Source of the DNA: Diphasiastrum complanatum
Taxonomy: Eukaryota; Streptophyta; Lycopodiopsida; Lycopodiales; Lycopodiaceae
Direction of reading: 5' to 3'
NCBI GenBank assembly: GCA_029204225.1
Contig: CM055112.1
Coordinates: 43,822,166-43,886,165, forward strand
DNA length: 64,000 nt
The translations under genes were made by a program, and so were the position numbers. Shown here one piece after another: positions 22,767-32,374 of this stretch (within the stretch, counting starts at the first letter, position 1; every line of letters starts with the position of its first letter). The notes under the pieces are model-generated. The model had not been told where the DNA came from and did not search any database. It worked only from the letters and a program-made list of their open reading frames with translations.

Positions 22767-23411
22767 CTAACAAACTTTAAGTACAGAAAGCTTTGATCTA
22801 AACTTATCAAACTTTTCTCCAACAAGTGGCTTAGTGAAAATATCAGCTAGTTGTTCTTCTGTGCTACAATGAACAACATGAATTTCATGACTCAGCAGCC
22901 TTTCACATATAAAGTGATACTGAATCTCAATGTGTTTAGTTCTTGCATGGAACACTGGATTCTTTGCTAGCTGAATGCCACTCTGACTATCGCTATGTAA
23001 TGTCGTGGGATTTTTTTGCTTCATGCCAACTTCTTTCAAGATCTGTCTCAACCATATAGCTTCATGTGCTGCACTACACATTGCCTTATACTCTGCTTCA
23101 GTGGTGGAAAGAGCAATTGTACTTTGCTTCTTACTAGACCAGGAAAAACAACTACCACAAAACTGGAATACATACCCTGTGGTGGATCTACGATCATCAT
23201 AGTCACTTCCCCAATCCGCATCCACATAGCCACACAACTCAGGTAAACCATCATGCTTCCTATAAATCAAGCCATAATTTGAAGTGCCTTTCACATAACG
23301 CAAAATGCGTTTAGCTGCCTTCCAATGTGTTTCCATAGGTGCTGCCATAAACTGACTTACAATGCCAACAACATAGCATATATCTGGTCTAGTTGTGGTA
23401 AGGTAAATCAA
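22767..23411 (-). pseudogene. F2 copy 1 RT C-terminus and RNase H
   Basis: An intact stretch of 214 codons: TTTRPDICYVVGIVSQFM, AAKRILRYVKGT, YVDADWGSDYDDRRSTTGY, STTEAEYKAM and HSDSQSGIQLA, ending with ADIFTKPL. All four RNase H acidic positions appear present. The ORF stops just upstream of the PPT. It is separated from the RT at 23408-23983 by one frameshift near 23411. Confidence 0.85.
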
Positions 23412-24240
23412 GTTCCCTGCCTATACAGTGTAGCATCAAATGACTGTGACTCATCAAGCTTTGAAAGCTTTTTACCTAATTCAATAAGAGTATTCACTGG
23501 TTTGCAATCCTGCAACCTAAACCTGTGCAACAGCTCTTTGACATACTTCACCTGTGTTAAACCCACTTTGTGTCCTTTTTGCCACACCTCTACTCCAAGG
23601 CAATAATGCATCAGGCTGAGATCTGTCATCTCGAATTGTTCCATGAGGTCTTTCTTGATCATATCTATCATCTCTTGATTATTTCCCGTAATAATCAAGT
23701 CATCAACATAAAGAGCAATCAAAGCAACCATACTGTCAAAGCATAAGACATATAGATTTGGATCAGAATGTGTTCTCACCATCTCCTTTGAACGAAAGTA
23801 GGCATCAATCCTGCTATACCATGCATTTGGTGCCTGTTTAAGACCATAAAGTGCTTTCTTCAAGTGACATATTTTATTTTCATGTCCCTTCATTACAAAG
23901 CCTTCAGGTTGATCCATGAACACCTCTTCTTCTAACTCACCATTAGAAAAGCAAATTTCACATCCATCTGATGAAAAGGCCAATCAAAATGTGAAGCTAA
24001 AGCAACAAGTAGACGTAGAGTATTCCACTTACATACTGGCGCAAAGGTCTCCTCATAGTCAATGCCTTTAGTTTGTGCATACCCTTTGATCACCAATCTC
24101 GCCTTTTGCTTTGCTATACTTCCATCTGCATGATACTTAGTCCTGTATACCCATTTGCAACCTATGGGTTTCTTGCCAACTGGTGGTTCTACTAAGTCCC
24201 ATGTGCTATGCTTAGCAATTGACTCCATCTCCTCTCCCAT
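23408..24240 (-). pseudogene. F2 copy 1 reverse transcriptase
   Basis: Two overlapping frames. 24240-23932 holds KPIGCKWVYRTKYHADG, KARLVIKGYAQTKGIDYEETFAPV and QMDVKFAFL. 23983-23408 holds EEEVFMDQPEGFV, LKKALYGLKQAP and LYVDDLIITGNN (catalytic YVDD). A frameshift after the first catalytic Asp (QMDV) breaks the protein. Copy 2 is more intact here (46841-47557). Confidence 0.85.
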
Positions 24241-24556
24241 GGCCTTGACCCAAATGTCATCATCCTTCGTTTCACCATAAGTCGAAGGTTCTTTGCTTTG
24301 AATAATGCTATATAGGATAGCATAATTTGCTTCATACCTTTCAGGTTGTGTCTTCTCTCTTGCTGATCTCTGTAGCTCTCCCTAGCTACATGATCCTGGA
24401 AAGTCATCCATGTTGTGGCTCTCCAACAATCTTAGGGAGCTTCCTGTCAGGTGATCGGCTTCCTGGTGAAAATGTATCCCACGGTACATCCTTCTCCTTG
24501 CATTTGTCACATGCAACTTCAATCCTTCTTGCACCAAAAGGTTTGTCCCTACCTCT

Positions 24557-25578
24557 CTAACCTGTCTCTTGAGGTTGAGTAGTAGTATCTTGAGATGTAT
24601 CCTCTTTTTCATCACTTGGAAGGTCAATGAATGGATCATCATCAGGTGGTATCCTCACTATACCATCTTTCCCACTGGATGTATCTATCTTCTCAGCATC
24701 CTCATCTTCATACATCTTGGATTCATCAAAGATAACATCACGAATTACATGGATTTTGTTTTCCACTGGATCAAAACATCTATAGCCCTTCACATGATCA
24801 TCATATCTTAGAAATATGCACTTGATAGCTTTTACATCAAGTTTACGTCTCTCTTTCTTAGGAACGTGTACAAAGGCCTTACATCCAAAGATTCGCAAGT
24901 GGTTCACCTTTTCTTCTTCGTGAATGCTTCCTCAGGTGTTATCTTTGGTATGGCAATGGTAGGACTTCTATTTTGAAAATAGACTGCCGTACTGCATGCT
25001 TATGACCAAGATGCTTTTGGTAGTTTCATCTCAACTAGCATAAATTTGGCACTTTCCACAATCATACGATTCTTGCGCTCAGGTACACCATTGAGAGCAG
25101 GAGTATGAGCTTGCGTAAATTGTCTTTTAATCCCACATTGATCACAAAGATCATTGAAGTCATTAGACTTGTACTCACCTCCACTATTTGATCTTAGAAC
25201 TTTGATCTGCCTACCTATCTGATTTTCGACCAATTATTTGAAGCTCTTGAAGTTGTCAAATGCATCTGATTTCTTCTTCAAGAAATAGATCCATGTCTTA
25301 TGTGACATATAATCAATAAAGGTCATGAAATAGAAGGCTTTACCCAAGGACATGGTCCTCATAGGCCTGCATAAATTTGTGTGGATTAAGTCCAGGATGT
25401 TTTTTGCTCTTGCAAGACCACCTTTATTGAACTTCTCTAAATGCTGCTTCCCATATACACAAGATTCGCACATCGATTTCAAGTGATCTTTGATGGTAGG
25501 CAATCTTGTTACCATCTCTAATCTTCTCATCAAACTGAGGCTTTCCAAGTTCAAGTGACCAAGCCTCTTATGCCACAA
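24557..25578 (-). pseudogene. F2 copy 1 integrase
   Basis: 25578-25234 carries the HHCC zinc domain (WHKRLGHLN, then CESCVYGK), followed by LIHTNLC, where the first catalytic Asp is replaced by Asn. 25233-25000 carries VLRSNSGGEY, with the second catalytic Asp also Asn, then GVPERKNR with the Glu kept. 24907-24557 is the C-terminal region (NHLRIFGCKAFVHVPKK, DVIFDESKMYE). A stop and a frameshift separate these. Both Asp-to-Asn changes are G-to-A on the coding strand, so catalysis would be lost. Confidence 0.85.
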
Positions 25579-25579
25579 C

Positions 25580-26290
25580 TCAGTTTACAAGTCCATGTTG
25601 TCCCTTAATTGTAGCATTCAGCTTGTACAATTTTGTATTGGGCTCCCTTACTCCATCCGCAATAACTTTGAACTTTTGGTTCACATCTTTCACAAAGCAA
25701 CGATCATGGGCGAATTCTACTTTCAACTTTTGATCAGTAATGACTTCAACAGAAAGTAGAGTTTTTTTCAAACCTGGTACGTAAAGAACCTCCCTGATCA
25801 TCTTGCTTTTGCCATTAGGTAGCTGGATTGAAACAGTGCCTATCCCCTTGATCTTGCACACCTCACCATTTGCTTGTGAAATGGATGTTCCATTATCCAA
25901 CACTTTCAAGCTACTGAACCAATTCTTGTTACCTGTCATGTGTCTTGTGGCTCCCGAGTCAATATACCGTGATTGATCATCTTGATTAGATGAAAATGCA
26001 GATATGACGATGCTAGAGTCTTCAATCTCACCCTCATCAACAAGGTTACCTGCTTGTTTTGGTTTCCCCTTGCCTTGTTCCGCCAGAAATTTGCGACATT
26101 CACTCTTCCAATGGCCCTTTTTACCACAATGGAAGCACTTGTCTTTCTTCTTGGTCTTACTGGAAGATCTCTCATCCTCCTGAGTCTTGGCAAATTGCTG
26201 TTTAGACTTCTTCTTGCCCTTGCCCTTGCCTTGTTTTTGGCGTGTCGCAAGTGCTTGATCGTCAGTATTTTGACGTCTAGTTTTCACCAT
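25580..26290 (-). pseudogene. F2 copy 1 gag C-terminus and protease
   Basis: An open frame of 236 codons: Lys/Gln-rich linker, zinc knuckle CFHCGKKGHWKSEC (CX2CX4HX4C) at about residue 53, protease motif YIDSGATRHMTG at about 111, and the pre-integrase region (VLYVPGLKKTLLSVEVI). It ends at a stop about eight codons before the integrase zinc domain, where copy 2 reads through without interruption. Confidence 0.85.
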
Positions 26291-26308
26291 TTCTCGCCAT
26301 TGCTCTTC

Positions 26309-26810
26309 CTACATCAAGATTCTTGTGAGCTCGACAAAGGTTGGCAATCTTTCTCTTAATGCTATTCCGCTCACAAACATCTGATAGGGTTTTGCAATGT
26401 TGCACAATGCATTGTGCACCAGCTCCACGTCACGTATGCGCTCACCAATAGAATGCAGTTCATCCCTCATTGTCTTGATTCTGGTCATGTACGTCTGAAT
26501 GTGCTCTCCTTGTTCCATGCGGGCACTATTCAGCTTTGACTTCGGAAACATGATTTTTGACAGATTTGACGTCTCGAACTGCTCCTTTAGCACATCCCGT
26601 GCCTGTCTGGGTGTAACAGCATCACAAATGTGGGTAATGATGCGGTCCTTCACTGACAAGTTAATGAAGGTCAAAGCTTTTCTCATCTTTTTATCGAACA
26701 CTTTGATATCTGCTTTATTTGGCGGCCTTCTCTCATCACCTGTGATGACTTCCCACACATCTTTCTCCATTAGTATGTTTTTTATTCTGAATTTCCACAC
26801 TGCATAGTTG
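26309..26810 (-). pseudogene. F2 copy 1 gag N-terminal half
   Basis: The frame has MWKFRIKNILMEKDVWEVI, RQARDVLKEQFETSNLSKIM and GEHIQTYMTRIKTMRDELHSIG, typical of Copia gag (UBN2-like). The first 20 or so codons seen in copy 2 (MANMGESILSES) are missing because the element is cut at 26827. A frameshift at about 26300 separates it from the knuckle-bearing part. Confidence 0.8.
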
Positions 26811-26827
26811 GAAATCCCATCTAATTT

Positions 26828-27118
26828 CTAGCATCACACTGATTGTGCTATAAGTAGATGACCTCATAATCACAGACACTGATGATGATTTGATTAGTGT
26901 TATAAAAAAGGATCTATCCTCCAACTTTGATATGATTGACCTTGGTTAGATGCACTATTGTTTTTTTTTCAATGAAAATTTGGCAAAGACGTGCTGGTAT
27001 TACACTCATGCAAATGAATTATGTGAATAAAATTTCGAAACATTCCAAGATGTGCAATAGTAAGCCAATGTCTCCACCCGTGGAGGTTGGTAAGAAACTT
27101 TCTAACCAGGATGAGAGT
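26828..27118 (+). pseudogene. Copia F3 RT fragment (copy d, plus strand)
   Basis: This is the only F3 piece on the plus strand. It covers VDDLIITDTDDDLISVI through MSPPVEVGKKLSNQDES, with a stop in place of the Y of YVDD and a T-run indel at about 26965. It is joined head-on to truncated F2 gag on the left and to G2 LTR on the right. Confidence 0.75.
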
Positions 27119-27546
27119 GTTAAAACGCTCGGCTCTCACCCTTTTTTGAACATACTACTACCTAAACATAAATCCAAAAGCCCCCAATCTGGATCCAAAT
27201 GTCCTATTTATACTTTTGTGAGGTTATTGCAATCCAGTATCACAACCCTTCGTAATGACCGCAAGTGGTCGGTTTAGCTTCACATAGAACTGCATGGAAA
27301 CCACAATTGATGACCTTGTGGTCACTTACGAACTGTTTGGGTTCCTCTCGAATATGACTAAACATTGACTAACCTATCAACTTTAACTTCATAAATGTCA
27401 ACAAAAGTGTCTCCTAACATCAAGACCTTACAACATAATTACATCTTTATGTAAATAAAACTTCAATTACATAACCAACAATCCTACACTTACATTAACA
27501 ACCACATATTTACAATGTCTATTGTTATGGCCAAAAAGGCCTAACA
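27119..27546 (-). repeat. Gypsy G2 LTR fragment
   Basis: It matches 5430-5856, keeping the CCTAACA end at 27546. The left part of the LTR is missing. Confidence 0.65.
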
Positions 27547-27690
27547 CATATTCCCTGGCGAGAGAAACCACGTTCATCTCCCAGCTTTCTTCTGACACTT
27601 CCTCTTTTTGATGTCTTTGTTATTGTGTTCACTCTAACTTTCACTTGATGTATGCATTCCTGAACAATGAGTCACAGATTCACCTCTGCC

Positions 27691-28290
27691 CTATGCATCG
27701 ATCGTAATTGGTTTGTATCTTGCCATCATAGGTGGTGATGTCCAAGCCCTTGGTTTTGGTGAGGGGGTGGTCAATCCATACCGCAATGGCTTGAGTAAGA
27801 GATTCTGATAATCATCTATGATCCTGATACCAATCTTGGTGTTTGCTTCGTCAACATTAGCTTGTTTAGCCATTCAATGGTGATTGGTGTGTAGGTTTTA
27901 TTCAAAAACAGCTCCTGCATTTGATTCCTCTCAATCGCTATAAAATGGCGAAACTCTATGGTCTCTTCATTGGGTTCCCTTGTTGGCCTTTCTTTTAGTG
28001 ATGCAACCTTTGGTCTATTGTACTCACTACTGAAAAGCCTCCTCCCAATGACAATATATCCTCCATAATAGTGGATATGAATCATCCACATATTTCACTA
28101 TCACTGTGTATAAGGTGTCAAAATTCAAACATTCTTCGGCCAACCAAGGTTTAAACTTGGCCTGTCTTTGAATGGTACTATAATGTACATCATTGTGTGC
28201 CTTGAAACTTTGCTCAATTTCATAAAAATATTCTGCCACAAAAAACATAGAACTTCATGTTAAGATTTCAATCTCGTCGGAATTGTTTAC
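27691..28290 (-). pseudogene. Unrecognised coding-like module X (copy 1)
   Basis: Two overlapping minus-strand frames give coherent protein-like sequence: 28248-28027 (FFVAEYFYEIEQSFKAHND, PWLAEECLNFDTLYTVIVKY, VDDSYPLL), then 28091-27816 (GGYIVIGRRLFSSEYNR, FRHFIAIERNQMQELF, ITIEWLNKLM). A single frameshift at about 28040-28090 separates them. Decayed copies are at 42000-42345 (plus) and, as a 60-bp scrap, 19540-19610. I do not recognise the family. It could be an unusual retroelement region or captured host coding sequence. Confidence 0.45.
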
Positions 28291-28399
28291 CTTCATTTTG
28301 CCCTGTAAAACCGCCCACGCCAATATTGCCTATGCCTTCAAATCCGAATCCTGCCAAAATTCGTACTACTCTTACTGGACTCATCATCACTTTGCATGG

Positions 28400-29278
28400 A
28401 TGTAATCAGTCAGCCGTTCACCATCATATTTGTTCCGAACTGAAGGGACCGTAACAATGTCATTGTAACACCGCAAGATATGCACACAACCTATAATATA
28501 ATCGCAACTTATGCGCTACGGTTAATCTGGTTGCTAAACAATAATGAAATCAGGCATACATAGCATTTTCCAGGTATCCGTTATAAAAATTATCATACAA
28601 TCCTAGCCAAAATCACTTGACACAAGGGTTTGTACAAAAGGGTTTGTACAAGAGAACTGGTATGAGCAATATTTTGTATTACGTCCACATGTAACGATAT
28701 TTAGTGCGCTTCCGCACTTCCTAGAAAATTAATTCATGTAATTGTTTATGATTACTCATTTTATAAAGCAATTCAAATGTACATATGCCTACAACACGCC
28801 ATAGTTAATCAAGTATACACCATTTTCTCATATTTCATTATAATCGAAATTGATGTACAAAATTTTCCATAGCCTAGTACTTATTATTTACTTCACACTT
28901 TGATCTTCCATCTACTAATTATAGTCAGCAGCCCATACAAGACAAGTATGCCTATACATATCCAAAACAAAATAGGCATGCCAAGAATCCAAGAACCGAT
29001 GTCCCAGCACTCAAATCCTCCTAACTGATTTTTGTCCAGCTGCCTGTCCACCTGTTGGCTTTCCAATGGTTGTGTTGTCACTGATTGATGTTGCAATTGT
29101 TGGTCTGCCAGCATCTGCCTTGCCATTTCAGTTATTCGCTATTGCCTTAGCTGTAATAGCGCTTGAAAATTCACGGGTATCCCATGTTCTGTCTCGACCG
29201 TTGGAACATCCTCCATACATCGTTGTGGCCTTCTTTGTACTCTGTTCTCAGCCATATCTCTGTAACATGATGACTATC
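28400..29278 (-). repeat. Gypsy-like leader or early gag block (copy 2)
   Basis: Colinear with 10020-10868. The best minus-strand frame, 29126-28893, starts MARQMLADQQLQHQS, is Gln-rich, and ends in a hydrophobic run WILGMPILFWICIGILVLY that could be fortuitous. Upstream in the same frame is a stop. It resembles the start of a Gypsy gag but has no diagnostic domain. Confidence 0.45.
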
Positions 29279-29379
29279 TATAGAACAACTAATCAAACAG
29301 ATCTTGATTCTACTAACAAAGCGCACAATTTACTTGACAAAGGATAAGAAAGTTGATCATCAACATTCAAGCTAAGATC

Positions 29380-30030
29380 ACTATGATCTTGGATCTAGAA
29401 GGTTCAAACTACTTGATTTGAAAATTAAAGACTTCACTCTTGTTGAAGGGCGAAGGTCTATGGCAATGGGTAGAACCAATTGAGGAGAAGCCAGTAGCTA
29501 CTCCTGGCAAAGAACTTCAAGAATGGAGTTTAAAAAATGACAAAGCTATAGCAATTATTGCGTCTTCAGTACATGACAATATAGTGCTACATCTTATATC
29601 AATTTCGAACGCAAAGGATTTATGGAAAGAATTGCAAACCAAGAATGAGACTCGATCTCGTAATCAAATCATGTTCTTGGAAGACCAACTAACTTACCTA
29701 CAGTGGGACGGCAAAGACCTGAACACATTTGTGCAAAAGATTAAAGATCGTTTTATTTCCTTTCTGGTGCAGAAAATACAATTTCTAAGGAAAAGCAGCT
29801 TAGTTATTTTCTTCGAGCCCTACCCTGGTCATTCCACACAACTCGAACCTTATTAGCGAAAGATGCGACAATGAAACTTAAAAAGGCAATAGACAAAGTT
29901 AAGGAAGAATTAGAAGCTCAAGAACACTATGACGATAATGGTGATTCCGAAAATGCTCTATTTACTTAGCAAAATAAATCTTCTAAGAAGTCTAAGTTTA
30001 AGAGGGAGTCATCTAAATAGAATGAGCCCA
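29380..30030 (+). pseudogene. Copia gag fragment (plus strand)
   Basis: 29440-29750 reads as LLKGEGLWQWVEPIEEKP, SVHDNIVLHLISISNAKDLW and RNQIMFLEDQLTYLQW, then shifts frame near 29760 into YFLRALPWSFHTTRTLLA and KKAIDKVKEELEAQE. This is the UBN2-type gag of a Copia element, and a TGTAGAAC-type LTR start lies just upstream at 29279. In-frame stops and the frameshift mark it as dead. It fuses to the 630-bp spacer at about 30030. Confidence 0.75.
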
Positions 30031-30360
30031 AGACAAATGAGCAATAATGACATAAAACATTAAGAAGATAAAGGATGGGGAATGGATTGTGGGCCAAAAT
30101 TGAGAGCCATGTCTATTTATCCCACTATTGTTGAAAAACGTACCACTGATGTTGATGAACTGTTTACTTGTTCTACATTTGTTTGTGTGGGAACATGCTC
30201 CCTAGTGGATATCGACAAATGCTAGCCGATATTTTTGCACTCAAAATCCAACTAAAATGTGGACTTCAAAGCAACTTTTTCATCTGAAGTATGTAGTAAA
30301 TAATCAAATGTGATAGGTAGTCAACATGAAATTGGCAAATATAGACACTATTGAAGGGAT

Positions 30361-31015
30361 TGTGAAAAATACAGATCCTAAGTGGATCTAAACTCCAAGA
30401 TCATTGGCTTGAATGCTTGCACTCCAAACTACATAAGCTAGGAATTGGCAACACATTCTATGCTACCTAGAATGCAAAGAACTTGATCAAAAAGCATTTA
30501 TCACAAATGGAAACTTCCATAAACATCAAGTGCGGCCCAAAATAGCATTATACAGTCCATAATACATCAGCCTATCACTTTTGGAAAGCACCTAAGATCA
30601 TACACAATAGCTTGAAGACAATACACACAACAATGCTCTCAATGGAGGAAGAAACAATGACAATGATCTATTGATCTCAATGAAGCATACAAAAGGTTTC
30701 TCCAACCTGTTCTCCATGACTTCCCTACTATTTATGGATGAGGAAGATGACTCTCTCTCCTCTCTCTAGAAGGTACTTGACCCTAGATATTCCCTATATA
30801 GGAAAAATAGCTAAAAATGGCTTATATGACCAAAATACATCAAAATGGTCTCATTTTGAAGGGTATGAAGTTTGACACTTCATCATACTGAAAAAATACA
30901 GTAAATAAAAACATTGTGGCCTGGTTCACACGTGCAAAACTCCAGAACCAAAACTATTTACAATTTTAGCCAATTTAGGCCTCAAACTAGCTAGGAAATG
31001 TTGACAATTTTCACA
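30361..31015 (-). repeat. Young Copia 3-prime LTR (655 bp)
   Basis: Identical by eye to 36103-36757 except at 30717. It contains a TATA-like element at 30795-30800 and a CT-rich tract near 30750-30765. It supplies the polyadenylation region for the element RNA. Confidence 0.95.
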
Positions 31016-31530
31016 CTCCCTCTTCAACATTGGATGCTAGTTTCAACATAGTCTTTGAGCACATTCCAAGGTTAGATCTATGCATTAAATATAGGTCCTT
31101 TCCCAATGGTTTGGTAAAGATATCAGCCACACACTCCTTTGAAGAGACATGTTGAAGCTCCACCTCTTTGGCAATGACTTGATCTCTCACAAAATGGTGA
31201 GCAATCTCAATGTGCTTGCTCCTTGCATGAAAAACAGGATTGCTTGCCAAGCTTTGGGCTGAAAGGTTATCACAAAGTATGATTGGAGTCTTCTCTGGTT
31301 CCAGCAAGTGAAGATCCAATAACATCCTCTTGATCCAAAGAATCTCCTTGGTGCATGTTGTTAATGCCTTGTACTCGGCTTCGGTGGAAGATAGAGAGAT
31401 AGTTGGTTGCTTCTTTGATAGCCATGAGACCACTCCATCTCCAAGATAGATTGCAAAGGCACTTGTTGACTTCCTATCCATTTGATCACCTGCAAAATCT
31501 GAATCTGAAAATCCACAAAATCACTAGATC
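31011..31530 (-). pseudogene. Young Copia RNase H (frameshifted)
   Basis: The frame ending at 31011 reads SDSDFAGDQMDRKSTSAFA, LSSTEAEYKAL, CDNLSAQSLASNPVFHARSKH and ADIFTKPLG, a near-complete Copia RNase H. Its TGA stop (31011-31013) lies inside the LTR. Compared with the family, about a dozen codons before SDSDF are missing at 31515-31530, and the frame differs from that of the RT. This single deletion separates RNase H from the rest of Pol. Confidence 0.9.
31016..31025 (-). other. Young Copia polypurine tract
   Basis: The minus strand reads GAAGAGGGAG and abuts the 3-prime LTR. It is the primer site for plus-strand synthesis. Confidence 0.9.
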
Positions 31531-32350
31531 CCGAGATGTATCTAAGTACTCTCTTTCCTAGCTTCCAATGAGCCTCACTAGGATCTTGCATAAATTGACT
31601 TAGTTTACCAACCACAAAGCTTAGATCAGGTCTTGTGATGGTTAACCATATAAGAGATCCTATTAGCTTTCTATAGAGAGTAATGTCCTTGAAGGATCTT
31701 TCATTACTTCTTGTAGTTAGTTTTACATTTGATTCCATAGGAGTAGAAACAACTTTACAATCTTCCATATGAAACCTTTTTAGAATAGAGTTAACATACT
31801 TTTCTTGACATATGAATGTAGATTTAGAAGTTCTAATAATCTCTATTTCTAAGATATAATGAAGTTTACCAAGATCTTGAATTTCAAACTCTCTTTTGAG
31901 TGCCATCTTGATTTCATCTATATCTAGATTGTTACCACCACTTAAGATAATGTCATCAACATAGATCAAAAGTAAAGTGATATCATTTTCATTCAATCTA
32001 AAGTAGAGAGAATGATCATACTCACTCATAACAAAGTTTTGAGAAAGTAAGAAGGAATTGAGCTTAGCATACCAACTCCTTGGTGCTTGCTTTAGCCCAT
32101 ACAAACTCTTTTGGAGATAGCACACATGATTAGGCTCATCATGTGAAACATAGCCCTCGGGTTGCTCCATGTAAATATCTTCTTCAAGATCACCATTCAA
32201 GAAGGCATTAGTAACATCCATTTGCCACATATCCCAATCATAAAGAGTTGCAAGAGAGATTAGGATTCGAATAGTTACCATCTTTGCCACTGGTGCAAAG
32301 GTCTCATCATAGTCAATACCATATTCTTGAGCATACCCCTTTGCCACCAA
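31361..32350 (-). pseudogene. Young Copia reverse transcriptase
   Basis: The frame from MVAKGYAQEYGIDYDETFAPV carries catalytic QMDV (Asp at residue 45), YGLKQAPRSWY, and IYVDDIIL (YVDD at 130-133). It then has GSLIWLTITRPDLSFVVGKLS and HWKLGKRVLRYISGSSD. It is in the same frame as the gag-integrase ORF upstream but is cut from it by the TGA at 32375-32377. The last 55 codons are out-of-frame tail after the deletion near 31520. All RT catalytic residues are kept, so the damage is recent. Confidence 0.92.
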
Positions 32351-32374
32351 CCTTGCCTTGTACTTGTTGATTGA

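Larger units (their letters stand above)
22449..26827 (-). mobile_element. Copia family F2, copy 1 (truncated)
   Basis: This minus-strand Copia element keeps the 3-prime LTR, PPT, RNase H, RT, integrase, protease and most of gag. It ends abruptly at about 26827 inside gag, next to an oppositely oriented F3 fragment. The 5-prime LTR is lost. The left flank (22312-22448, with TAAAT abutting the LTR) is the same as in copy 2 at 45690-45825, so both copies descend from one insertion by duplication. Confidence 0.85.

Noticed and set aside
28893-29126. Possible membrane protein (hydrophobic C-terminal run)
   Set aside because: Belongs to a repeated Gypsy-like leader block with stops; the hydrophobic run is not conserved in frame in the copy at 10020-10868.
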